64,000 nucleotides of DNA from Batillaria attramentaria (GCA_018292915.2 JACVVK020000084.1:84501-148500), one strand, 5' to 3'; shown: positions 31,606 to 44,695, numbered from the stretch's first letter. Notes: generated by a model not told the origin, from the sequence alone. A program made the numbers and translations.

Positions 31606-31957
31606 TCGCCAGAGTTCTGCGAGGCCGGTTTGCCCTGATTACTTACGCCGACGAGAGTGGTCCTTGAAGATGACTGTGGATACATGTGTCCTGACGTATA
31701 GCAGTAACTTGCTGAGTGCTCGGTTATTGTGTGGATGTATGGCAGCTGGGAAGCGGGACCGTGCAGGGCATGCTCCGTCCACTGACGTGCGGAGCGCCAT
31801 TTGATTCTGGCTGTCTGTCCTTTCCACCATTACGGTTATTAAGCGGCTTCACCGGTAACAATCATAGACATCAGGCAGCCACTCATGAAATGGCAGGTCG
31901 TCAGGTCGTTAAGATTTCATCAGCCCATTTAGATCGTTCGGATATACTCAGTCCACC

Positions 31958-31992
<35 letters not shown>

Positions 31993-32220
31993 ACCCCCTA
32001 ACCCTCCTCCACCCCCAGCGGCCATCTCTTCTCCCCACCCCTCCAGCCAGGTCTGTCCTTGGGCGAAAAACGCCGCTCCGCACGGGGCAGCATGGTTTCT
32101 GTTCCCGCTTAACTTATGTGTAAAGGCCAGTGACTGAGGAGATCAGGGAGGCATACTGCTACAATGAATTCTACCATCGTGATCGATTACTCCCCGAAAA
32201 AGCAGGTATGGTACAAAACG
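31606..32220. other. Non-coding, with a ~30-base C-run
   Basis: A C-run at about 31962-31991, otherwise mixed sequence. No gene was supported. Confidence 0.4.
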
Positions 32221-32223
32221 ACA

Positions 32224-32225
<2 letters not shown>

Positions 32226-32304
<79 letters not shown>
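32226..32304. repeat. (CA)n(GA)n compound microsatellite
   Basis: About 24 CA units followed by about 15 GA units. Confidence 0.95.
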
Positions 32305-32306
<2 letters not shown>

Positions 32307-32607
32307 CTTGTTAGCACTGGAAATCTGGTCGAGCACCTCATCTGCACCTTTGAGGCTGTACTCGGAAACGACGGTTAGAAAGCAGGCATTCACTGTTAAG
32401 TCTGAAGAACAAAGAATACCAAAGTCTGATTTTCGTGATTTTTTAAATTCTGTGTTTACAGACAAGGTGAAGGCGAACAGGCATGGACATTTCAGCCTTA
32501 GTAGACGTAAACTAATTAGTGAAGCACATAAAGTAGCATAACAAGTGAGCAAAACATTCATGCGTAACGCTTAGCAAACTAACAATGAATAAAGTAGTAA
32601 TAACATT

Positions 32608-33036
32608 TTGGGCAGGCAGATGCTGCAAGGCCATTTACTGGGCCAGACATCAGAGATAGAGGCATTTCGTGATTTTTTTTTTTTTGTAGGGCAAGGTGCA
32701 TGCCAGGGGGTTGCACCCACAGACGTGTGGTTGCACCAGGAGGCAAACTGCCGGCGAAGCAGGGGCTTTTTGTGCACATGGCAAGTAGAGGTGACGCGAG
32801 TGGCTTTGGAGTGGCTTTCTGGCCTAAACAGAAAGTAGACTCACATTACTCTAGTGAGGCCTAAGCGGAAAGGAGACATTCGATTTTTTTTTAACTCCTG
32901 TGACGTGTGCCCCCCCCTAAATGGTCCGCCCATGGTAATGTTTGTTTTTAGATTGAAGCATTGGTAGGAGTGACTATGATGCCTGAGGGTGTTAGGGAAT
33001 ATACAGGCATTTTGAGGTCTCGTGCATTTGTGGTAT
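32608..33036 (+). mobile_element. MITE-V copy
   Basis: Contains GCAAGGTGCATGCCAGGGGG, TTTCTGGCCTAAACAGAAAG and GACTATGATGCCTGAGG, ending at GTGCATTTGTGG. The 5' end is diverged. Confidence 0.8.
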
Positions 33037-33087
33037 GACACCAGCACGTGGGGTGTGCTCCCCAGATATACCGTTGCAAGTCACACC

Positions 33088-33163
33088 GGCACAGCCGAGC
33101 TGGTAGAGCGCTGGACTTTCAATGCTCTGGTCGTAAGTTCGAATCCCAGCTGGGGCCAAATAT
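33088..33163 (+). mobile_element. SINE-2 head fragment
   Basis: Only the tRNA-like part (GCCGAGCTGGTAGAGCGCTG, B-box AAGTTCGAATCCC) and GGGGCCAAATAT remain. A T/ATTT-rich run and a G-run follow. Confidence 0.85.
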
Positions 33164-33656
33164 ATCATTATGTTTTTTTTATTTATTTTTTTTATTTATT
33201 TATTTATTTATTTATTTTTTTTTGGGGGGGGGGGGCAGAAATGGAGCGGGAAAAGAAACCATGCGCAGCACGGGCAACCCGGAGTGGGGGGACATGTGGG
33301 GATTGATAATCTGACCCGGTCTGACAATCGCCAGCGGTATTTGCTCTGCCCGCAAGCTGAAAGCCCTACTATAGTATTGTATTGATCGGGTTCTGTGTTT
33401 GGGGGACAGAGAACATTAACTCCAAATCTAGCTGTGGGCATTCCAGAACTCGGAACGGTTCGAAAGGGTCTCATAACACGAGTGATTAAAATAATTATCT
33501 GCTTCCGGTTCCAACGCATCTTATGAAGTTTAACTCCTGTTTTGCATGAGAAGGTTCCAGCACTTCTAACATTTCTAAAAGCTCTCAAATCATGTGTGAT
33601 TAAAATAATCATCTACTTCCGGTTCGGCCAAAAGAAGTATTATCAAATTTGAACGG

Positions 33657-33931
33657 CCCCCGTAGTGTAGTGGTTGTTTAGCTTTTCGGACTATGGACTT
33701 GAGTTCGAGTTCCAACCGAGGCAAGCGGGATTTTTCCTACCTAGGTCGGCTCCTACCCAGAGCGGGTGTGATATGGGCCCAGTGAGGAGGCTGTTGCCAC
33801 ACATCCGAGATTCACCCACTTCACGGGTGCGACTTTGGGGGTGCTTCCCTTGGTATGACACATCTCATGATGTGGATGATTACACGGACGGCACCGCAGA
33901 TGCCGTAGTTCCCGGGCCTGGTTAAGGCCGG

Positions 33932-34016
<85 letters not shown>

Positions 34017-34213
34017 CAGAAAGCGTGGAATGCGTTCCTGTCCCGCAGTCCCAAGCCACACGGACCTCCATAGCATTATCATACCATCACCCTCATTTCC
34101 ATCATCATGCATAATAAAAATTGCCCCAGCTTCCGAGCCCTCCATGGATTCCTCCCAAGACCTTCGAGGAACACCACTGGAGCTGGCGAAGAGTTGGAGC
34201 AAACAAAAAAAAA
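33657..34213 (+). mobile_element. SINE-3 (tRNA-headed, ~480-bp family), copy 1
   Basis: The tRNA-like head GTAGTGTAGTGGTTGTTTAG with B-box GAGTTCGAGTTCC leads to a long body (GAGGAGGCTGTTGCCACACA, GGTGCGACTTTGGGGGTGCT) and a poly-A tail. A (TA)n(TG)n run at 33933-34015 has expanded inside it. The second copy is at 43099. Confidence 0.85.
33933..34015. repeat. (TA)n(TG)n microsatellite inside SINE-3
   Basis: It replaces the short GATATTTATGACAG sequence present at the same place in the other SINE-3 copy. Confidence 0.9.
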
Positions 34214-34519
34214 TATACATATCAAATTTCTGCCACGTCTCGTCGAATGCATTTCAAAATTACGACGCGTCATTGAGGGTACCTTTTGTTTTTGAACAGT
34301 TGTGCTTGTGTCTGCTGGTGGAGCGAACGAAAACTCAAACGACCGGAAGCTCTTCCAGACAGCGAGGGACCGCAACAGATCGGGAGGAGGTGTTCGTGCC
34401 GGTCCCTGCTACCGACGCCCTTGTCGCTATCGTTGCAGTCGTCGCCGTCGTTGACGACGGAGGCGAAGGAATAGGCGAGGGGGAGGCCGAAGACGTAGGT
34501 GCAGGCCAACAGCGCAATA

Positions 34520-34850
34520 CTTAAGTCGGCTCTTAACTGGGCACTGCGGAGCGCCACAGTACTGTCCACAGTTGTGACACAGTTGTGATTTGGGGGGTTT
34601 CCGCCGCTGTGGCGTCATCACAGCAACATGGATTTCAAATAGCCACAACTGTGACTGTAGTTTCCACAACAGATTCTGATTCAGTTGGCTGTACTACGTC
34701 ACTCGGCGCGCAAACAGTGCATCTTCAATCGGTTTGTCACGGAGCACTGCTGTGTTTAGTTTTGTAGTTAGTAGACACACCGAGCGCAACGACTGTGACG
34801 TGCACATGTGTGTTTCGCGCACTGTGCCCAGTTAAGAGCAGGCTTTAGAC
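34520..34850. mobile_element. Foldback/MITE-like element, 330 bp
   Basis: GGCTCTTAACTGGGCACTGC at the left and its near-complement GCACTGTGCCCAGTTAAGAG at the right form inverted ends of about 35 bp. The interior contains repeated CACAGTTGTGA phrases. Confidence 0.75.
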
Positions 34851-35019
34851 GGAGTGTTATACGTGGCGGTACGTCTCCTGTGGGGTGTCCGTGTGCTAAA
34901 ATGGGTCAGTCCAATGACCACGTTAATGGTCCACTGAAAGTACCATTTGTTCGAACACTGACCGGTGATAATGGTACTGATACTAATGCATTTTCCGATT
35001 CACGCATCAATATTTAGTG

Positions 35020-35200
35020 AGACTCTCTCTCTCTCTCTCTCTCTCTCTCCTTCCCCCCCCCCCTCTCTCTCTCTCTTTGTCTATCGTTGAATCGTTGGGG
35101 GGGGGGGAGGGGGAGGGGGTCTGTGGTGTACCGAGGACAAGATCGTAGACAGGTCTGTGAAATCTTTTATGCTCGAAAAATAGTCTTATTTTCACGTCAC
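35020..35200. repeat. (CT)n / poly-C / poly-G tract
   Basis: CT repeats are broken by C-runs and followed by a G-rich stretch. Confidence 0.85.
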
Positions 35201-35201
35201 T

Positions 35202-35232
<31 letters not shown>

Positions 35233-35483
35233 GTTAAAAATGTAATTAAATGTCCATTAAATGTCTGTTACTGCCCACATATCTCCCGTTTTGAATGTAT
35301 AATTAAATAGCTTGCTGTTTTAGTATACTATTGTTAGGAATTGCAATACCACAATTTTGCCCAAAGGGTGATTCACTATAAACACAAAAACTGAAAAGTT
35401 AAAAAAAAAATTTACTTTGTCAGAAGTAGTAATCTTTTTAGCCTGCCCCCTGTAAATTGATTATGTCTCCGTCCCCCCCCCCC

Positions 35484-35526
<43 letters not shown>

Positions 35527-35809
35527 GTGGGGTGTCCGGTGTCTCTCTCTCGTTAAAAATGTAATTAAATGTCCATTAAATGTCTATTACTGTCCACATA
35601 TCCCCCGTTCTGAATGTATAATTAAATAGCCTGCTGTTTTAGTATACTATTGTTAGAAATTGCAATACCAAAGTTTTGCCCAAAGGGTAATTCACTATAA
35701 ACACAAAAACTGAAAAGTTTAAAAAAAAAAAACTTACTTTGTCAGAAGTAGTAATCTTTTTAGCCTGCCCCCTGTAAATTGATTATGTCTCCGTCCCCCC
35801 CCCCCCCTC

Positions 35810-35853
<44 letters not shown>

Positions 35854-35867
35854 CCTCCCTCTCTCTC

Positions 35868-35900
<33 letters not shown>
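35233..35900. repeat. Tandem duplication, ~318-bp unit
   Basis: The segment from CGTTAAAAATGTAATTAAATG to TTATGTCTCCGTCCCCC occurs at 35233-35480 and again at 35551-35802, with few differences. Each copy is followed by (CT)n. A TCCTGTGGGGTGTCCG motif recurs nearby. Confidence 0.92.
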
Positions 35901-35901
<1 letters not shown>

Positions 35902-36152
35902 CCCTTAACCCTATTTAAAGGATATTTAAAGGACACTCTGCATATCAATAAGGTTTAAATGCAGTTTTTCACAATACGTAATAGTTACACCATTTGTTGG
36001 AAACATTCTTTGACTCTCTAGGTGTTGTCACGATTAACGTAAAGTAGGTTCCTTTAAGGATTGGGACTACTAATAAATGACAGTTATAATGACCTCTTAA
36101 AATCAGGTTTTCACAAACACGCTCAAAACAGCAAAACATGTGGCTGGTCCCA

Positions 36153-36618
36153 TGCAGGCGCAAGGACACAAATTGACCGTTGGGGCCTGTGCAGTGAGTA
36201 TTTGGAGAACCCTGTTTGGGGAGTGTGCCAACTTGTAGTCTAATGATTTTTTGTTGTCATGAAAAAAGCGTGATTTTTGTCATTGTACTTTGTAGCCCAA
36301 GGTGCATGCCAGGGGGCCGCAACAAGATGCAAGCTGCCAGTGAAGCCGGGACTCTTTTGCGCTGGAGAGCGGCAACAGCGACGTGAGAGGATTCAGAAGA
36401 AGCGGCTTTCTGGCCTAAATAGAAAGTAGACCAGCATTACTCCAGTGAGGCCTGAGCGGAAAGGAGACACTCACCCACTCCTGTCAGGTGCGTGCCCTTG
36501 AATGGTGTGTGCATGGTAATTTTTGTTTGTAGATTGAAGCATTATTAGGGGTGACTATGATGCCTGAGGCTAATAGGAAATATTTGAGACCTCGTGCATT
36601 TGTGTTCTTTGGCCTGCA
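36153..36618 (+). mobile_element. MITE-V, full-length reference copy (466 bp)
   Basis: TGCAGGCGCAAGGACACAAA at the left and, in complement, TGCAGGCCAAAGAACACAAA at the right define terminal inverted repeats of about 20 bp. Internal hallmarks are ACCCTGTTTGGGGAGTGTGC, CATTACTCCAGTGAGGCCTG and ATGATGCCTGAGGCTAA. No ORF. Confidence 0.85.
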
Positions 36619-36742
36619 TTATTCTTTCAAATATGGCCGAATAATCAAAATCAGGGCGACGTACTCAGCGCTGATATTACCGTTTTAGTCACTCTTTTTG
36701 AATTGCATTAAAAATACTTTGAAAGGGAAATTGCTTTTGCCC

Positions 36743-36815
36743 CCCCCCCCCCCAAAAAAAAAAAAAAGAAAAAAAAAAGAAAAAAAAAAGAACAACAACA
36801 ACAACAAAAAAAACC
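36743..36815. repeat. Poly-C then A-rich tract
   Basis: A short C-run passes into A-rich and CAA-repeat sequence. Confidence 0.8.
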
Positions 36816-36945
36816 ACCACACCACATAAGAAATATGACATAAAACATAAGACCCACAAGACATGGCAAGAGTTAAGAATTAATAATATAAAGTTGACTT
36901 TGCATAATTTAATATAATGATAGATCTAACTTCTCTCATGCACAC

Positions 36946-37886
<941 letters not shown>

Positions 37887-37976
<90 letters not shown>
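37887..37976. repeat. (TG)n microsatellite
   Basis: About 45 TG units. Confidence 0.95.
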
Positions 37977-37978
<2 letters not shown>

Positions 37979-38434
37979 CGTTCGGCTACTTGAAAACAAT
38001 ACGAAAAGGTGAAAAGAAAGATATCTATCTGGATGTACATGCATAAGAGTGATTTTGCTGAGTGACGTGTTATTTGTGGTTATGGCGGGTTATGTGTGCA
38101 CGCACGTGTGTGTACATAGAGCTTACATGATTAGTTCACATTAACCTTCTGTCAGTGTAGAGTGGACTTGTGTAGCCAAGGCCTCAGCAGCCTTTCCGTT
38201 GTTGTCCTTCGTCTGATTTTACCTTCCGATCCTTTGTTTACTGTAACGTTTCTTTGGGGTTTTGTCTGTTGTGTGACATTGGCGTTTGTTTTGTACTATG
38301 CTCGTGAGCCATTTTGTGTCAAAAATGATAAAGAAAAACAAAACAAGATGGCCACTGACCAGCCCAATATGTTGTTTCCATTTAATCACCTGCTGTCGTC
38401 ACGGTCGTTCTTTTGTAATGCCATGTATTCGGGA

Positions 38435-38438
<4 letters not shown>

Positions 38439-38530
<92 letters not shown>

Positions 38531-38558
38531 CACTCTCTCTCTCTCTCTCTCTCTCTGA
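38439..38558. repeat. (CA)n(CT)n microsatellite in unit 1
   Basis: About 45 CA units then CT repeats. The equivalent tract in unit 2 is shorter. Confidence 0.95.
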
Positions 38559-40175
38559 ATGGAAACAACTGACCGGGCTTGTCAGACCAATCTTGGTTTT
38601 GGAAGAGAGACGTCAAGTTGTTTTCTTTGAAATCTATGACGTTTTCCTCATTGGGATGACGCATAATACATTTGACGTAATAACTTTGACTCGGATACAA
38701 TTCTTGCAATGAAAGCAGCCCCATGAAAATTGAAGAGTTGCTGCTGCGCAGTGTAAAGATCGAATTTATACCGGCTCAATGTGTTTAACAGACAAGTCTG
38801 CGCGGCGAACGTTTTTTCACTATGTGTTATGTCTGCTGCGCGCGCGCGCACACAGACACACACAGACATACGGCAGCGCGCACGCACGCACGCACGCACG
38901 CAGACTTGCGCGAGCCGCGTTTGTGCATGTGCTCCATTGAGACCTATGTGGTGTTCTCTCACTCTACTATGCTATTGAGTGAGAGTCAGTGGGAAAAACA
39001 AAGCTCACTACATCAATGAAACTCCCGCTTTCCCCGTCTACAAATAGAGAACTTCCGAAAAGTGACGACACACCCCCACGTCAATCAAACATGACGTCGG
39101 CAAACTGACGCTGATACAGTTTTGCGTCAGTGCGCGTGTGCCTTTTCTGCGATGTTTGTGAGGCGTGTGGCTTGTGTAAAGGAAATGTGCTTCGAGTACA
39201 AATTTTCGAGTCAACTGACGACAACGGCTGCAGTGAATTTTTCTAATTTTTTTGTATATTTTTTATGGCACCCCAGGCTCATTATCTATGTATAGTAGGA
39301 GCGATTTTGAGATCTAAAGTGTGTTCACCAGCACTTTCATCAGGTACGGCTTATGCCAAAAGTATAACAGCGACAACCTCCAAAATTCACTCAGATGAGA
39401 GTCCGTATTCATGCTATCTATGTCCCAAAAATAGAGTGGTTTAGGTAAATATTACGCCTTTAAACGCCAGAAAGCCACTTCTTCTGAAAAGGGCGATAAC
39501 TCGCAAATCATGTGTGCAATCGTACCTGGATCGGGCATTCTACTCAACAATCTTGATTCATTTAGAAACCCCAAATTTGAAATCGATCGGTTCAGTATTT
39601 TCGGAGAAATAGGCATCTGAACTGGGTTCACATGCAATGTCAACTCAGGCTCGGTTTACATGAAAACTATAAGAGCGACCATTTTCTAGTAGTGACTCTG
39701 TTCAGAGTCCGTATTCAAGCTATCTACTGCCAAAAAATTGAGTGATTTAAATAAATATTACGCCTGTACACGAAAGACAACCAACTTGTCTCAAAAGGGC
39801 GATAACTCCCAAATCACTTAAGCAATCATCACACGCTTGAATCGTCTAATGTAACATTTTGATATATTTGGATACGCCAAATTTGAAGCCATTCGGTTGA
39901 GTATTTTCGAAGAAACGGGCCTGGACACAATTCACACACGCACACACGCACACACGCACACACGCACGCACACACGCACACACGCACACACATCCGCACA
40001 GACGGCACTCACTGAGGAGGAGAAGTGCGTTCGGAACACCATACGCGTCAGCATCGATGACGCAAGTTTTCTTACGTCATTGTCAGAGTTACACTTGCAA
40101 AATCGTCTCTGCGGGAGATCGGCAGTGACGTGCAGATGCTTGCCTATGAACGTGGAAATTTTAGCCCGTCCTATT

Positions 40176-40205
40176 ATGTTGTTTCCATTACTATGGAAAC
40201 AACAT
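40176..40205. repeat. Hairpin at the duplication junction
   Basis: ATGTTGTTTCCAT, loop TACT, then the exact complement ATGGAAACAACAT. The same hairpin ends unit 2 at about 42045-42074. The left arm sequence also occurs just inside the start of each unit. Confidence 0.95.
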
Positions 40206-40206
40206 A

Positions 40207-40298
40207 ACAAGATGGCCACTGACCAGCCCAATATGTTGTTTCCATTTAATCACCTGCTGTCGTCACGGTCGTTCTTTTGTAATGCCATGTATTCGGGA

Positions 40299-40382
<84 letters not shown>

Positions 40383-40727
40383 CACTCTCTCTCTCTCTCT
40401 CTCTCTGAATGGAAACAACTGACCGGGCTTGTCAGACCAATCTTGGTTTTGGAAGAGAGACGTCAAGTTGTTTTCTTTGAAATCTATGACGTTTTCCTCA
40501 TTGGGATGACGCATAATACATTTGACGTAATAACTTTGACTCGGATACAATTCTTGCAATGAAAGCAGCCCCATGAAAATTGAAGAGTTGCTGCTGCGCA
40601 GTGTAAAGATCGAATTTATACCGGCTCAATGTGTTTAACAGACAAGTCTGCGCGGCGAACGTTTTTTCACTATGTGTTATGTCTGCTGCGCGCGCGCGCA
40701 CACAGACACACACAGACATACGGCAGC

Positions 40728-40760
<33 letters not shown>

Positions 40761-42076
40761 GACTTGCGCGAGCCGCGTTTGTGCATGTGCTCCATTGAGA
40801 CCTATGTGGTGTTCTCTCACTCTACTATGCTATTGAGTGAGAGTCAGTGGGAAAAACAAAGCTCACTACATCAATGAAACTCCCGCTTTCCCCGTCTACA
40901 AATAGAGAACTTCCGAAAAGTGACGACACACCCCCACGTCAATCAAACATGACGTCGGCAAACTGACGCTGATACAGTTTTGCGTCAGTGCGCGTGTGCC
41001 TTTTCTGCGATGTTTGTGAGGCGTGTGGCTTGTGTAAAGGAAATGTGCTTCGAGTACAAATTTTCGAGTCAACTGACGACAACGGCTGCAGTGAATTTTT
41101 CTAATTTTTTTGTATATTTTTTATGGCACCCCAGGCTCATTATCTATGTATAGTAGGAGCGATTTTGAGATCTAAAGTGTGTTCACCAGCACTTTCATCA
41201 GGTACGGCTTATGCCAAAAGTATAACAGCGACAACCTCCAAAATTCACTCAGATGAGAGTCCGTATTCATGCTATCTATGTCCCAAAAATAGAGTGGTTT
41301 AGGTAAATATTACGCCTTTAAACGCCAGAAAGCCACTTCTTCTGAAAAGGGCGATAACTCGCAAATCATGTGTGCAATCGTACCTGGATCGGGCATTCTA
41401 CTCAACAATCTTGATTCATTTAGAAACCCCAAATTTGAAATCGATCGGTTCAGTATTTTCGGAGAAATAGGCATCTGAACTGGGTTCACATGCAATGTCA
41501 ACTCAGGCTCGGTTTACATGAAAACTATAAGAGCGACCATTTTCTAGTAGTGACTCTGTTCAGAGTCCGTATTCAAGCTATCTACTGCCAAAAAATTGAG
41601 TGATTTAAATAAATATTACGCCTGTACACGAAAGACAACCAACTTGTCTCAAAAGGGCGATAACTCCCAAATCACTTAAGCAATCATCACACGCTTGAAT
41701 CGTCTAATGTAACATTTTGATATATTTGGATACGCCAAATTTGAAGCCATTCGGTTGAGTATTTTCGAAGAAACGGGCCTGGACACAATTCACACACGCA
41801 CACACGCACACACGCACGCACGCACGCACACACGCACACACGCACACACATCCGCACAGACGGCACTCACTGAGGAGGAGAAGTGCGTTCGGAACACCAT
41901 ACGCGTCAGCATCGATGACGCAAGTTTTCTTACGTCATTGTCAGAGTTACACTTGCAAAATCGTCTCTGCGGGAGATCGGCAGTGACGTGCGTTTGTACC
42001 ACAGATGCTTGCCTATGAACGTGGAAATTTTAGCCCGTCCTATTATGTTGTTTCCATTACTATGGAAACAACATAA
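40207..42076. repeat. 1.86-kb tandem duplication, unit 2
   Basis: Collinear with unit 1. Differences noted are microsatellite lengths and an 11-bp insertion (GTTTGTACCAC) near 41992. It ends at the same hairpin. Confidence 0.95.
40302..40407. repeat. (CA)n(CT)n microsatellite in unit 2
   Basis: Equivalent of the tract at 38439, contracted. Confidence 0.95.
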
Positions 42077-42262
42077 AAAAGGGACTTGTTTGTTTTTTAC
42101 GTAAAACTAGCAACTGATGCAAGGGAGACGTCGCTCCTGTTACTATGACCCCTGTCTGTCTCCGTTTTGCAAGTAGAACATCGGGTGGCGTCAAAAAACA
42201 AACGCACCTTGAGAGAAGTTTTGAAGTAAATGTTGACGTTGCTGCCCTTTATAAAATCGGAC

Positions 42263-42293
<31 letters not shown>

Positions 42294-42713
42294 CGTTGTC
42301 GTCGTCGTTGTTTCGCCTTAGTAATAGTCTGTCCGTATTATTGCGCTGACATAAATTACACTCAAATATTCCAAACAATGAACAATAACAACAGCAGCGA
42401 CAACAACAACTGAATTGGACACGTGAAGAAAAAAAAAAAAACTGGACAGAAATAAATAATTATACTCTACAACAAAAGACACGTCACAAGTTTTTCCCGA
42501 GTTACGTAAATCCGTGAAAGTTTATTTATTACCCCTGTCGATTGAAAGAGGTCATCTGTGGGGGTGCCTGAAACATTTCCAATTGCATAATCAACAATTC
42601 TTCTTGAAAACTAGAGGCGATTTCAGCCATTTATAGAAAACTCTATTTCCTGTTTAGCAGCAAGATCCTGTACACACGATTCCAAAAATAAATTAAGATA
42701 AGAGAGAGAGAGA
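42077..42713. other. Non-coding, with TTG-repeat run
   Basis: (TTG)n/(GTC)n at about 42264-42312. No gene. Confidence 0.45.
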
Positions 42714-42759
42714 GGGTGGGTGGGTGGGTGTTTGGGAGTTTAACGTCCTTCTCCACCAC

Positions 42760-42764
<5 letters not shown>
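42714..42764 (-). mobile_element. SINE-2 tail fragment flanked by (GA)n
   Basis: Only the 3' end (TGGTGGAGAAGGACGTTAAA on the minus strand) survives. GA repeats lie on both sides. Confidence 0.75.
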
Positions 42765-42801
<37 letters not shown>

Positions 42802-43098
42802 AACAATAGACTACAGAGAATTTCTCCCCAAAGCGATCGGTGTGTTTAATGTAGGCGTTCAAGATAATTATTTAGTCAAAATGTCTTAGTGTAACCCCCC
42901 CCCCCCCAAAAAAAAAAAAAAAAAAAAAAATCCTTCTGCAATAAATTCAAAGCACTGCACTGTTCCTCCCAACAAGAAAGGAAATCATTAATGGAAATTC
43001 AGTCTCCCATTACCAGATCCCAGAATGGAAAGGAATGCATATTCACCTTCTGAATAAAACAAGGACATTCTGGCTTCTGTGCACTGGGGATATTTAAA
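42765..43098. other. (GA)n, C/A-run and unassigned sequence
   Basis: (GA)n at 42765-42800 and a C-run then A-run at 42896-42930. Nothing else was supported. Confidence 0.5.
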
Positions 43099-43583
43099 AG
43101 TGTAGTGGTTGGTTAGCTTTTCGGACTATGGACAGGGAGACGTGAGTTCGAGTTCCAACCGAGGCAAGCGGGATTTTTCCTACCTTGGTGGGCTCTTAAC
43201 CAGAGAGGGTGTGCTATGGGCCGCATGAGGAGGCTGTTGCCACACAGCCGAGCTTCACCCACTTCACGGGTGCGACTTTGGGGGTGCTTCTCTTGGTATG
43301 ACACGTCTGATAATGTGGATGATTACACGGCCGGCACCGCAGGTTCCGTAGTTCCCGGGCCTGGTTAATGCCGGGATATTTATGACAGAAAGCGTGGGAT
43401 GCGGCCCTTTCCCGCTGTCCAAAACCACACGGACCTCCATGGCATCATCCTCCATCTCCATCATCATGCATAATAAAAAATGCCCCAGCTTCCGAGACCT
43501 CCGTGGATTCCACCCATTACCTGGGAGGAACACCACTGGAACTGGCAAAAGAGTTGGGGCAGCAAAAAAAAAAAAAAAAAAAA
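43099..43583 (+). mobile_element. SINE-3, copy 2
   Basis: Starts within the tRNA-like head (TGTAGTGGTTGGTTAGC), has B-box GAGTTCGAGTTCC and the same body as the copy at 33657, and ends in a run of about 20 A. Confidence 0.85.
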
Positions 43584-43904
43584 AGGAGATCAGAACAGGA
43601 ACAAGCCAACCGGTGGAACACTAGCTGTAAAATCCAGTTACTAACACGAAAAATGAATTCGCGGTGGAAAAAAAATTGCAGACAATTTTATATCAACGTC
43701 AAAGCCGCTCAGGCAAGTGATTAACAACGGTGATCAATTAATTGTCAGCTGCCCTATTGCAAAGAGTTTTTGAAACGCCAGAACAACACGATACATCAAA
43801 GTGGCGGTCGATTGTGTCCAGATCACAATTTTGCAGCTGTTTATCCAGTGTCCGCTTTTGTTTATTATGTGCGACGACACAAATTGTTTTATGGGGTGCA
43901 GGGG

Positions 43905-44052
43905 AGCCCGGATAATGGAGCTGGTAGGGCGTTGGATTACCAATGCACTGGTCGTGAGTTTGATTCCCGCCTGGGAACCAAAAACATATGCTGACTTTTC
44001 CCGCTTTGCCCCGTCCTTGTTAGTAACATCCTTATGCGGTAGAAAAAAATGC
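43905..44052 (+). mobile_element. Diverged SINE-2 copy
   Basis: The head GGAGCTGGTAGGGCGTTGGA with B-box GAGTTTGATTCCC and CTTTGCCCCGTCC. The tail is degraded. Confidence 0.75.
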
Positions 44053-44069
44053 GCAAAAAACAATCCTAC

Positions 44070-44340
44070 CACTTTAACACGTTTCGTACCACGCACGTGT
44101 ATATATCCCACCTTTTTGTTTTTTTACACTTTTCGGTTTTTGGCCTTGTATACGCAAGATTTACGGTTCCTTAACGGCTCTTATTGCAGCAAGCACGAGA
44201 ACAATCAAAGTGCAACGCTACCACTAACCAAATTTAAATCCATGAATGAATGATTTTTTTTTTTTTTTTTTTTTTAGTGAGGCCAGGGTGCACAACCCCA
44301 AACTTACTTGGTAGGAATTGAGTTAAATATTGGTGTCACA
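44070..44340. repeat. Interspersed repeat R, intact copy
   Basis: Contains CGGTTTTTGGCCTTGTATAC, CTAACCAAATTTAAATCC and AACTTACTTGGTAGGAATTG. The same segments occur in the same order, but separated, at 49086-49206 and 49951-50100. Confidence 0.7.
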
Positions 44341-44380
44341 GCTATAAGAAGTTTCGAGGTCGTTGTTGTTTGTTGCTTTG

Positions 44381-44382
<2 letters not shown>

Positions 44383-44469
<87 letters not shown>

Positions 44470-44663
44470 CGCGCGCGCGTGTGCGTGTGGTTGTTGTTGT
44501 TGTTGTTGTTGTTTGTTTGTTTGTTAGTTTTGTTGTTGTTGTTGTCGTTGTTTGATAGTTTTGTTGTTGTTGTTTTTGTGTGTGTAAGTGCTTGTGTGTG
44601 TGTGTGTGTGTGTGCGCGCGCGCGCGCGTGTGCGCGTGTGTGCGTGCGTGCGTGCGTGCGTGC

Positions 44664-44695
<32 letters not shown>
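44383..44695. repeat. Long (TG)n/(GC)n/(TTG)n microsatellite cluster
   Basis: TG runs, alternating CG blocks, TTG repeats and GTGC repeats, ending in a G-run. Confidence 0.95.

Larger units (their letters stand above)
38343..40206. repeat. 1.86-kb tandem duplication, unit 1
   Basis: Runs from ACAAGATGGCCACTGACC to the hairpin ending GGAAACAACATA. It is followed directly by a near-identical second unit. Contents include (CA)n with (CT)n, a CG-rich microsatellite, and two diverged subrepeats of about 250 bp (each with GGGCGATAACTC and ATTTGAA...TCGGTT.AGTATTTTCG). No gene was recognised. Confidence 0.95.

Noticed and set aside
31529..31610. Nuclear-receptor sites in AAGGTCAAGGTCGC repeats
   Set aside because: AGGTCAAGGTC occurs in two or three imperfect copies only, with no palindromic pairing as in the 2.5-3.5 kb array.
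32187..32561. 124-aa minus-strand open frame
   Set aside because: Half of it is the translation of (CA)n(GA)n; the remainder has no recognisable features.
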